From Flavobacteriaceae bacterium (GTDB lineage Bacteria; Bacteroidota; Bacteroidia; Flavobacteriales; Flavobacteriaceae): a stretch of DNA of 6,677 nucleotides. Positions 1 to 6,203 of the stretch are shown in pieces (position 1 is the stretch's first letter; each line of letters starts with the position of its first letter). Under the pieces are notes generated by a model. That model saw only the letters and a program-made list of their open reading frames with translations. It was not told the origin of the DNA and made no database searches. The position numbers were made by a program, and so were the translations under genes. The DNA lies in the NCBI GenBank assembly GCA_013214425.1, contig JABSPN010000171.1:1-6677 (forward strand). The letters are read 5' to 3'.

Positions 1-2
1 CA

Positions 3-785
3 TTCTTCCCTCATCCAAGAATGGTCTTACAAAAAGATACCGATATTAAATTGATTAATACTTTGGAGGAAAAACAGCAACTGTTGGAAAAATTTGATCT
101 GGATAACTTTATCGTTATTCCTTTTACAAAAGATTTTTCCAGACTTACCTCTACTGAATTTATTCGTGAAATCCTGATTAACGGACTTAACACAAAAAAA
201 TTAGTAATTGGATACGACCATCATTTTGGCAGAAACAGAGAAGGGAATTTTGAACATTTGAAAGAATGTGAAAGTTTATACGATTTTGAAGTTGAAGAGA
301 TTCATGCACAAGACATTAATGATGTTACGGTTAGTTCAACAAAAATAAGAAAGGCTTTAAAAAATGGTGATATCCTAACAGCTAATAAATACTTAGGCTA
401 CCACTTTATGTTAACTGGAATGGTTGTAGAAGGAAAAAAATTAGGACACACTATTAATTATCCCACAGCAAATATTCATATTGAAGAAGAATATAAAATC
501 ATACCTTGCAACGGATCGTATGTAGTAAACTCAGCAATAAACGATCAATTAGTTTATGGTATGATGAACGTAGGATATAACCCAACAGTAAATGGTAAAA
601 ACAAAACCATTGAAGTGCATTTTTTTGATTTTAATCAAAATATTTACAATCAAAAAATACAGATAAACTTATTGAAAAGACTAAGAGAGGAACAAAAATT
701 TGATTCTATAGAAGCATTAAAAAAGCAACTAGAAAAAGATAAAAAAAGTTCGCTCGACTATATAAAAGAACTCATCCATGAATAA
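3..785 (+). CDS. ribF: Bifunctional riboflavin kinase / FAD synthetase RibF (5' end cut by window)
   Basis: RibF phosphorylates riboflavin to FMN and then adenylates FMN to FAD in the cytoplasm. The reading frame is open to the window edge: bases 3-20 encode FFPHPR, a typical RibF adenylyltransferase segment, directly before the ATG at 21. That ATG is therefore an internal methionine. About 50 N-terminal residues, including the first nucleotide-binding GxFDGxHxGH motif, should lie upstream. Visible motifs are GYDHHFG (210-230) and VSSTKIR (330-350) of the adenylyltransferase domain. The C-terminal flavokinase domain has the GxVVxG stretch ending in PTANI (417-476), NVGYNPT (567-587) and TIEVHFFDF (606-632), whose Glu is the expected catalytic base. 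The stretch just before PTAN reads GHTINY rather than the usual GRTIGF, a mild variation. The C-terminus is complete. The stop overlaps the next gene's start by 8 bases (ATGAATAA), which suggests translational coupling. The family call is very secure. Confidence 0.96.
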   Translation, partial: FFPHPRMVLQKDTDIKLINTLEEKQQLLEKFDLDNFIVIPFTKDFSRLTSTEFIREILINGLNTKKLVIGYDHHFGRNREGNFEHLKECESLYDFEVEEIHAQDINDVTVSSTKIRKALKNGDILTANKYLGYHFMLTGMVVEGKKLGHTINYPTANIHIEEEYKIIPCNGSYVVNSAINDQLVYGMMNVGYNPTVNGKNKTIEVHFFDFNQNIYNQKIQINLLKRLREEQKFDSIEALKKQLEKDKKSSLDYIKELIHE

Positions 786-2133
786 TTTCTTATTCAAACA
801 TATAGACAATTCACAATTGATCGTTTTTAGAATGTTCTTCGGCTTTTTTCTAGCAGCCGAAGCCATAGGTGCATGTTTTACTGGATGGATCAAAAGAACA
901 CTCATAGACCCAGAGTTCACCTTTAACTTTATTGGACTAGATTTCTTACAACCGCTCCCCGGAAATGGCATGTATATCTATTATATCGTAATGGGGATCT
1001 TTGGTTTTTTTGTGATGTTGGGGTATCGATATCGTTTGTCAATGATTGCTTACACCCTTATGTGGTCTGGTGTATACCTCATGCAAAAAGCTTCCTATAA
1101 CAATCATTACTACTTGTTGATGTTGCTTTGCTTGTTAATGTGCTTTGTTCCTGCACACAAAAACTACAGTTTGGATGTAAAAAGGAATCCTTCTTTAAAA
1201 AGTGATTCCATGCCTGCTTGGTGTAAATGGCTTTTTATTATTCAGGTAGCCATTGTCTATACTTATGCTGCTATTGCAAAGATCTACCCAGATTGGTTAG
1301 ACGCTTCTGTAACAAGAAATCTGATGGCTGGTAAGATCAACTTATACTGTTTTGGTGATTTTTGCTTCGGAAGTCTTTTGCAATACGATTGGTTACATAA
1401 AACTCTGGCTTATGCTGGGATTGGGTTTGATCTTTTAATTGTACCCCTGTTCCTTTGGAAGCCAACCAGAAAATTAGCTCTTGGATTATCCTTGATTTTC
1501 CATCTTTTTAATGCCTTTGTATTCCAAATAGGGATCTTCCCATTCCTGTCATTATCGTTCGCACTTTTTTTCTATTCTGCGGAAACTGTACAACGAATTT
1601 TCTTAAAGAGCAAAGCTTTTTACACCGAAAACAAATTAATCATTCCATCCTATAAAAACATCTTTTTAGTCCTGTTTTTTGGATATTTTCTTATTCAAAT
1701 AGCGCTTCCATCAAGACATTGGTTTATTAAGGATGATGTCTTATATACAGAAGAAGGACATCGTTTAAGCTGGAGGATGATGCTCCGATCAAAATCAGGT
1801 TCTGTTCAATTCAAAGTAGTCGATAAAAAAACTGGCGATATTTCTTATTATAATTATAGAGACAGACTCTCACCCAAACAACAAAAAATCGTGGCCACCA
1901 AACCTGATGTCATGTGGCAATTTGTTCAGCGTTTACACAAAGAATTCAAAGCCGAAGGGAAAGATGTTTCCATCTATGCCATTAGGAGTAAAATAAACAT
2001 TAACGGAAGAGGTTATCAGGATTTTATTGATCCTGAAGTTGATCTTACAGCTGTGAAATGGGACCCTTTTTCTCATAGCGATTGGATATTGCCTTCCGAA
2101 GAAAAGGAGAAAGAAGAAAGTCACACGAAGTAA
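778..2133 (+). CDS. HTTM-domain membrane protein, vitamin K-dependent gamma-carboxylase-like
   Basis: This 451-residue integral membrane protein belongs to the HTTM / VKG_Carbox family, whose animal member (GGCX) carboxylates protein glutamates using reduced vitamin K. About eight or nine hydrophobic segments lie between residues 13 and 310. Motifs resembling GGCX are YNNHYYL (107-113), YTYAAIAKIYPDW (161-173), in which K168 matches the GGCX catalytic base region (K218), and FHLFNAFVFQIG (241-252). The soluble C-terminal part (about 320-440) also resembles GGCX: SWRMMLRS (331-338), DPEVDL (418-423) and WDPF..SDW (428-436). The tail is short, charged and rich in Glu and Lys. GGCX is about 758 residues, so its long C-terminal extension is absent. 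The start at 778 sits inside the ribF stop and is followed directly by the expected N-terminus. Family membership is secure from motifs. Carboxylase or quinol epoxidase activity, and any substrate, are inference only. Confidence 0.9.
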   Translation: MNNFLFKHIDNSQLIVFRMFFGFFLAAEAIGACFTGWIKRTLIDPEFTFNFIGLDFLQPLPGNGMYIYYIVMGIFGFFVMLGYRYRLSMIAYTLMWSGVYLMQKASYNNHYYLLMLLCLLMCFVPAHKNYSLDVKRNPSLKSDSMPAWCKWLFIIQVAIVYTYAAIAKIYPDWLDASVTRNLMAGKINLYCFGDFCFGSLLQYDWLHKTLAYAGIGFDLLIVPLFLWKPTRKLALGLSLIFHLFNAFVFQIGIFPFLSLSFALFFYSAETVQRIFLKSKAFYTENKLIIPSYKNIFLVLFFGYFLIQIALPSRHWFIKDDVLYTEEGHRLSWRMMLRSKSGSVQFKVVDKKTGDISYYNYRDRLSPKQQKIVATKPDVMWQFVQRLHKEFKAEGKDVSIYAIRSKININGRGYQDFIDPEVDLTAVKWDPFSHSDWILPSEEKEKEESHTK

Positions 2134-2148
2134 TAAAAGTATTTTATT
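2132..2148 (+). terminator. AT-only hairpin overlapping the stop codon, possible weak terminator
   Basis: AATAAAA (2132-2138) and TTTTATT (2142-2148) form a perfect 7-bp inverted repeat with a 3-base loop. It starts inside the TAA stop of the HTTM gene and is followed by a T-rich run (CCTTTTGTTT). The stem has no G or C, so it would be weak, and an inverted repeat this AT-rich can arise by chance. It is the only terminator-like structure directly at the end of the ribF-HTTM unit. Confidence 0.3.
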
Positions 2149-2221
2149 CCTTTTGTTTAGAGTTGAAAGACAGGACATTTTCACCTAAGATTCACTATTT
2201 CTAGTTCGATATTCTGTATTC

Positions 2222-2264
2222 AAAAAGTTTGTCATACTGAGCTTACCGAAGTGTAAAACTTTTT
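2222..2264. repeat. Inverted repeat enclosing a degenerate GTCATACTGAGC...GAAGT intergenic repeat
   Basis: Perfect 9-bp arms AAAAAGTTT (2222-2230) and AAACTTTTT (2256-2264) flank the 25-base core at 2231-2255. The core can pair further: TAC (2235-2237) with GTA (2253-2255), and CTT (2242-2244) with AAG (2249-2251) around an ACCG tip. Together these give a long, bulged hairpin. The core resembles, from memory, the GTCATnCTGAGC...GAAG sequence scattered between genes in many Bacteroidota genomes, here as a diverged single copy. It may act as a transcript-end structure for the HTTM unit, or it may be an inert repeat. The inverted arms are seen directly; the repeat-family assignment is recollection. 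Confidence 0.55.
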
Positions 2265-2298
2265 ACTTCAGACTAACAACTACTTTCTACTTAATTAT

Positions 2299-2306
2299 TA
2301 CTTTTG
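2299..2306 (+). promoter_or_regulatory. Candidate Bacteroidota -7 promoter element for serS
   Basis: TACTTTTG matches the Bacteroidota -7 consensus TAnnTTTG exactly and lies 20 bases before the serS ATG, which would give a leader of about 10-15 bases. No clear TTG element is present 17-23 bases further upstream, and an 8-base match is not rare in AT-rich DNA. The position, after a hairpin repeat and before a housekeeping gene, is the main support. Confidence 0.35.
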
Positions 2307-2326
2307 CTTTTCAAATTTATAGTACA

Positions 2327-3598
2327 ATGTTACAAACACAATTTATTAGAGCAAACAGAGACTTTATTGTTGAGCGTTTAAAAGTTAAGAACTTTGACGC
2401 ATCTTCTATTATTGATGAAGTAATTTCACTTGATGAAACGAGAAGAAGTACTCAAGCTGAATTAGACAATACTTTAGCTTCCTCTAATAAATTATCCAAA
2501 GAAATTGGGATACTTTTTAAGAATGGAGAGCAACAAAAAGCCAATATCTTAAAAGAGAAAACAAGTGCTTTAAAGGCAAGTGAAAAAGAATTAAGTGTCA
2601 AATTAAGAGAAACTCAGGAGCACTTAAATAATTTATTATACAACATTCCTAATATTCCTAACGCTTTAGTTCCAGCTGGTAATAATGAAGAGGACAATGA
2701 TGAAGTATTCAAAGAAGGTGATGTTCCCACATTACACGAATGTGCTTTACCACACTGGGAATTAGCAAAAAAATACGATATCATTGATTTTGAACTGGGA
2801 AATAAAATAACTGGAGCAGGATTTCCAGTATACAAAGGAAAAGGAGCTCGCTTACAAAGAGCCTTAATTTCTTATTTTCTAGACAAAAATGCAGCTGCGG
2901 GTTACTTAGAGGTACAACCTCCTCACTTGGTCAATGAAGCTTCTGGATTTGGAACTGGTCAACTTCCAGATAAAGAAGGTCAGATGTATCATGTAACGGA
3001 AGATAATCTTTATTTAATTCCTACTGCTGAAGTGCCGGTAACGAACTTCATGAGAGATGAGTTACTCAACGAAAAAGATTTTCCAATTTGCTATACGGCC
3101 TATACGCCATGTTTCAGAAGAGAAGCTGGAAGTTATGGAGCACATGTAAGAGGACTAAACAGATTACACCAATTCGACAAAGTAGAGATTGTAAGATTCG
3201 AACATCCAGACAATTCTTACAAGGCTTTAGACGGAATGGTTGAACACGTAAAAAACATACTTAGAGATTTAAAACTTCCTTACAGAATATTAAGATTATG
3301 CGGAGGAGATCTAAGCTTCACCTCTGCTTTGACTTATGACTTCGAAGTATTTTCTACCGCTCAAGATCGTTGGTTAGAAATTAGTTCTGTATCCAACTTT
3401 GAGAATTATCAGGCGAACAGATTAAAACTTCGTTTTAAAGGGGCTGACGGAAAGAAACAATTGGCGCATACACTTAATGGAAGTGCTTTAGCTTTACCAA
3501 GAGTATTAGCTGGAATTTTGGAGAATTACCAAACACCAGAAGGCATTAAAATACCTGATTGTTTAGTTCCATATACTGGCTTTGAGTATATCAACTAA
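2327..3598 (+). CDS. serS: Seryl-tRNA synthetase (serine--tRNA ligase)
   Basis: SerRS is the cytoplasmic class II aminoacyl-tRNA synthetase that charges tRNA-Ser, and also tRNA-Sec where present, with serine. At 423 residues it has the usual bacterial length. Residues 1-105 form the N-terminal domain with the long Lys/Glu-rich antiparallel coiled coil that grips the tRNA-Ser variable arm. The class II core follows: the PPH of motif 1 (198-200), the serine-binding TAE loop (233-235), motif 2 FRREAGSYG (263-271), EISSVSNF (351-358), and motif 3 LNGSALALPRVLAGILENYQ (383-402) with its invariant Arg at 392. No key residue is missing. The ATG at 2327 gives the standard family N-terminus (MLQTQFIRANRD). 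The gene is preceded by 193 noncoding bases and followed by a 75-base gap if the preferred downstream start is used, so it may be transcribed from its own promoter. Confidence 0.98.
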   Translation: MLQTQFIRANRDFIVERLKVKNFDASSIIDEVISLDETRRSTQAELDNTLASSNKLSKEIGILFKNGEQQKANILKEKTSALKASEKELSVKLRETQEHLNNLLYNIPNIPNALVPAGNNEEDNDEVFKEGDVPTLHECALPHWELAKKYDIIDFELGNKITGAGFPVYKGKGARLQRALISYFLDKNAAAGYLEVQPPHLVNEASGFGTGQLPDKEGQMYHVTEDNLYLIPTAEVPVTNFMRDELLNEKDFPICYTAYTPCFRREAGSYGAHVRGLNRLHQFDKVEIVRFEHPDNSYKALDGMVEHVKNILRDLKLPYRILRLCGGDLSFTSALTYDFEVFSTAQDRWLEISSVSNFENYQANRLKLRFKGADGKKQLAHTLNGSALALPRVLAGILENYQTPEGIKIPDCLVPYTGFEYIN

Positions 3599-3632
3599 GT
3601 TACTCGCCTCAAATTTGTTATCATATTCATAA

Positions 3633-3651
3633 ATTAAGACGTGTTCTTAAT
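3633..3651 (+). terminator. Short inverted repeat after serS, possible terminator or operator
   Basis: ATTAAGA (3633-3639) and TCTTAAT (3645-3651) are perfect 7-bp arms around a CGTGT loop, 34 bases after the serS stop, followed by CTTTATGG. The stem contains a single G-C pair and there is no long T-run, so termination would be inefficient at best. Its place just ahead of the TPR gene would also suit a regulatory site. It supports the noncoding nature of this stretch and thus a downstream TPR start. Confidence 0.3.
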
Positions 3652-3660
3652 CTTTATGGC

Positions 3661-3668
3661 TATATTTG
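3661..3668 (+). promoter_or_regulatory. Weak candidate -7 element ahead of the TPR gene
   Basis: TATATTTG fits TAnnTTTG and ends 5 bases before the preferred ATG at 3674. Transcription from it would start almost at that ATG, making a near-leaderless message. No TTG is found at the expected -33 distance; the nearest upstream TTTG (3614-3617) is too far away. This is a pattern match only. Confidence 0.2.
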
Positions 3669-3673
3669 ATTAT

Positions 3674-5452
3674 ATGAAGCTAAAACTCTTTGCATTAATC
3701 CTATTCTTTACTTTTTCTCTGTTTTCTCAGAACGAGCAAATAGCGAAAGACTTTTTTGAAAAAGGTGATTACCAAAAGGCCTTAGCTTCGTATGAAAAAC
3801 TTTATAAAAGTCAGCGACGCCTCAATTACTTTATTAAAATTGTTGAATGTCATCAACAGTTAGAACAATTTTCCAAAGCAGAACAATTACTCAATAAAGA
3901 ACTCAATCGAAGAAACACACAGCCGCAGTTATATGTTGAATTAGGTTATAATTATCAACTTCAAGACATTCTTCCAGAAGCTCAAAAAAATTATAATAGT
4001 GCTATTGATCTCATTCAGGTAAATCCTAATTATGCTTTTTCCATTGGTAAAGCTTTTGAAAAATATAATCTTCTAGATTATGCTATAACCACCTACGAAG
4101 AAGCAGAAAAACTAAACGAAAGACTTAATTTCAGTTACAATATTGCAAGGATCTACGGAGAACAAGGGAAGATCGAATTGATGTTCTCGAGTTATTTAGA
4201 CTTAATGGCTTCTAATCCAGGCTATATGGCTGCTTCACATAGAAATATTAGTCAGTACCTCAAAGAAGAACCCAATAACGAAAATAATGTACTCTATAAA
4301 CGTGCACTGCTCAAAAGGCTTCAGGCAGATCCTAACACCCTTTGGAACGAACAATTGAGCTGGTTATATATTCAGCAAAAAGAATACAAAAAGGCATTCA
4401 CTCAAGAAAAAGCCATTTATAAAAGAAATCCCGAATCGCTGCAACGCATTATTGATTTATCATTAATCGCCATTGAAAACAAAGCGAATGGGAGTGCATC
4501 AGACATCCTAAAATACATTACTGAAACAGCGCAAAATCCTCAAACAAAGTTACTAGCGCATCAGTATCTGTTACAAATAAAAATCAAAACCGCTAGTCGG
4601 GAAGAGTATCCAAAGATAACAGCTCAATATGAGCAGCTCCTATTAGAATATCAATCCATTTCAGATATCTACGGACTTTCAATAGACTATGCGCATTTTG
4701 TGGCATTTTACAATAATGATTCCGAAAAAGGAATCAGCATTTTAAAAAATCAATTGGAAGAACCTTTAGCTGAATTTCAAAAGGCTTCAGTAAAAATGAA
4801 GCTTGCCGATATTCTAGTTCTAGAGAAGAAATTCAATCAAGCTTTAATTTATTATTCTCAAATTCAAACAAAATTAAAGAATAGCGAAATTGCACAACAA
4901 GCTCGTTTTAACGTTGCCAAAACTAGTTACTATAAAGGAGATTTTAACTGGGCCATTCAGCAAACAACTGTTTTAAAATCTTCTACTTCCCAGTTAATTG
5001 CCAATGACGCGATGGAATTACATTTGCTTATTCGCGATAATTCTTTGGAAGATTCGACTCAAACCGCTCTTAAAAAATATGCGAACGCAGATTTATTAGC
5101 CTTTCAAAATAATACAACTAAAGCGATCAAAATTCTGGATGATATACTAGCCAATCACAAAGGAGAAAAAATTGAAGATGAAGCTTTGTTTAAACAAGCT
5201 AAACTCTTTGAAAAACAACAAAATTATATCAGAGCTTCTGAAAACTATTTAAAGATTATAGAGTTTTACAAAGACGATTTTCTTATAGATGATGCCTTAT
5301 ACTATGTCTCATTAATCTATGCTGAACAATTGAACAAACCAGAACTCGCTAAACAGTTTTTGGAAGATATTGTATTCAATCATGCCGACAGTATTCATTA
5401 TGTAGAAGCACGGAAAAAATACAGATCATTGAGAGGAGATGCTATAGAATAA
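3674..5452 (+). CDS. Exported tetratricopeptide-repeat protein
   Basis: This is a 592-residue TPR protein of the kind common in Flavobacteriia; its specific partner is unknown. I prefer the ATG at 3674 because it gives a clean signal peptide, MKLKLFALILFFTFSLFSQ (1-19), with no lipobox Cys, so export to the periplasm is expected. The in-frame GTG at 3641 and ATG at 3656 would add 11 or 6 residues ahead of it and weaken it. TPR-like helical hairpins cover the rest: about 24-44 (FFEKGDYQKALASYEKLY), 85-117, 119-149, 152-180, 230-254, 374-400, 407-436, 506-533 and 541-568. The last two resemble the BamD/CpoB type of TPR, and the end (IHYVEARKKYRSLRGDAIE) looks conserved in flavobacterial homologues. 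Function is probably scaffolding of an envelope complex (inference). DUF4286 follows after 22 bases, so the two are likely co-transcribed. Confidence 0.85.
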   Translation: MKLKLFALILFFTFSLFSQNEQIAKDFFEKGDYQKALASYEKLYKSQRRLNYFIKIVECHQQLEQFSKAEQLLNKELNRRNTQPQLYVELGYNYQLQDILPEAQKNYNSAIDLIQVNPNYAFSIGKAFEKYNLLDYAITTYEEAEKLNERLNFSYNIARIYGEQGKIELMFSSYLDLMASNPGYMAASHRNISQYLKEEPNNENNVLYKRALLKRLQADPNTLWNEQLSWLYIQQKEYKKAFTQEKAIYKRNPESLQRIIDLSLIAIENKANGSASDILKYITETAQNPQTKLLAHQYLLQIKIKTASREEYPKITAQYEQLLLEYQSISDIYGLSIDYAHFVAFYNNDSEKGISILKNQLEEPLAEFQKASVKMKLADILVLEKKFNQALIYYSQIQTKLKNSEIAQQARFNVAKTSYYKGDFNWAIQQTTVLKSSTSQLIANDAMELHLLIRDNSLEDSTQTALKKYANADLLAFQNNTTKAIKILDDILANHKGEKIEDEALFKQAKLFEKQQNYIRASENYLKIIEFYKDDFLIDDALYYVSLIYAEQLNKPELAKQFLEDIVFNHADSIHYVEARKKYRSLRGDAIE

Positions 5453-5474
5453 CCAAAATACTAAAACGACTTAC

Positions 5475-5783
5475 ATGTACATATATAACGTAACTATTAA
5501 TGTAGAAGATAACATTCATGAAGAATGGTTAGAATGGATTAAACCTCACATAAAAGAAGTTATCGCAACTGGAAAATTCACCAAAGCAAAAATGACTCAA
5601 GTATTAGTAGATGAGGAAATGGGAGGCACTACCTACTCTATTCAATACACCTCTCCTTCCAGAGAGTTATTGGATCGTTATTATGAAGAAGATGCCCCCA
5701 AACTAAGAACTGACGGATTAGCTAGATTCGATAATAAAATGCTAGCTTTTAGAACAGAATTAAAAGTCATCGAAGAATTTTAG
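5475..5783 (+). CDS. DUF4286 family protein
   Basis: A 102-residue soluble protein with no signal peptide or membrane segment. It matches the DUF4286 family, small Bacteroidota proteins of unknown function. Recognisable features are the N-terminal strand MYIYNVTINVED, then EEWLEWIKPHIKEVIATGKFTKAKMTQVL (helix and turn), TTYSIQYTSPS (51-61), the segment YYEEDAPKLRTDGLARF (69-85), and a final strand ending LKVIEEF. The alternating strands and helices suggest a compact ferredoxin-like or alpha-beta barrel fold (inference). The gene lies 22 bases after the TPR gene and 3 bases before the next one, so it sits in an operon. From memory, this family is often encoded next to rsmA in flavobacteria, which hints at a link with ribosome maturation but does not prove one. 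The ATG at 5475 is the only sensible start. Confidence 0.87.
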   Translation: MYIYNVTINVEDNIHEEWLEWIKPHIKEVIATGKFTKAKMTQVLVDEEMGGTTYSIQYTSPSRELLDRYYEEDAPKLRTDGLARFDNKMLAFRTELKVIEEF

Positions 5784-5786
5784 TCT

Positions 5787-6203
5787 ATGGAAAAATCTTT
5801 CAAACCCAATAACCTTTACTTACTAAAGACTATTGGTTTAGTCTTGGCCACTTTAGCTGGTTTTACCTTTATCTATACTTTTTATTCATTAATGACGGCT
5901 AATTTGCATCGAATAGTAGTCATCTTAATCAATATCTTTTTTGGTATTTTATTTCTTATTGCTATTCTTTTTATTATCCTGAATATTTTAAGAGGAAAAC
6001 CAACCTTGTCGATAAGTGAAGAGTATATCAAAATCAAATACAGAAAAATCTTGTTCTCAGATATTAAAGAATATAGACCTTCAAAAGGAGGTAGTGAACC
6101 CGAAATCATTACGAAAGACAATCAATCTTTCACACTTGAACTCTCCTGGTTTACCAAATCTGATAGAAAGGAAATTGAAGATCATTTAATCAAACATCTG
6201 TAA
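5787..6203 (+). CDS. Small two-helix membrane protein with PH-like C-terminal domain
   Basis: I do not recognise a named family with certainty. The 138-residue protein begins with a short Lys-containing N-terminus, then two strongly hydrophobic helices at about 12-34 and 42-68, and a cytoplasm-facing tail (70-138). The tail reads as short beta strands, PTLSISEEYIKIKYRKILFSDI (72-93), a turn with SKGGSEPE (99-106), another strand pair (IITKDNQSFTLELSW), and a closing charged helix (SDRKEIEDHLIKH). That layout resembles bacterial PH-like or STM3941-type membrane proteins, which carry a PH-like domain after two helices (inference from pattern). The gene starts 3 bases after DUF4286 and its TAA shares one base with the rsmA ATG (TAATG), so it is very probably translated within this operon. 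No catalytic motif is visible. Confidence 0.78.
   Translation: MEKSFKPNNLYLLKTIGLVLATLAGFTFIYTFYSLMTANLHRIVVILINIFFGILFLIAILFIILNILRGKPTLSISEEYIKIKYRKILFSDIKEYRPSKGGSEPEIITKDNQSFTLELSWFTKSDRKEIEDHLIKHL

Noticed and set aside
21..23. ATG at 21 as the ribF start
   Set aside because: The frame is open upstream and encodes FFPHPR, a conserved RibF segment, so this methionine is internal and the gene begins before the window.
729..971. Minus-strand open frame of 80 residues over the ribF/HTTM junction
   Set aside because: It lies opposite two secure genes and has no recognisable motif or start context. The other minus-strand frames (11-193, 1933-2184, 2614-2835, 5882-6121) are rejected for the same reason.
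2134..2326. Small gene or RNA gene in the HTTM-serS gap
   Set aside because: I saw no open frame with coding character and no tRNA-like fold. The gap is explained by the hairpin, the inverted repeat and a possible promoter.
6084..6092. AAAGGAGGT, a perfect Shine-Dalgarno-like string followed by a GTG at 6094
   Set aside because: It encodes part of the SKGGSEPE turn in the small membrane protein. The out-of-frame GTG opens only about 31 codons, and Bacteroidota rarely rely on Shine-Dalgarno sites.
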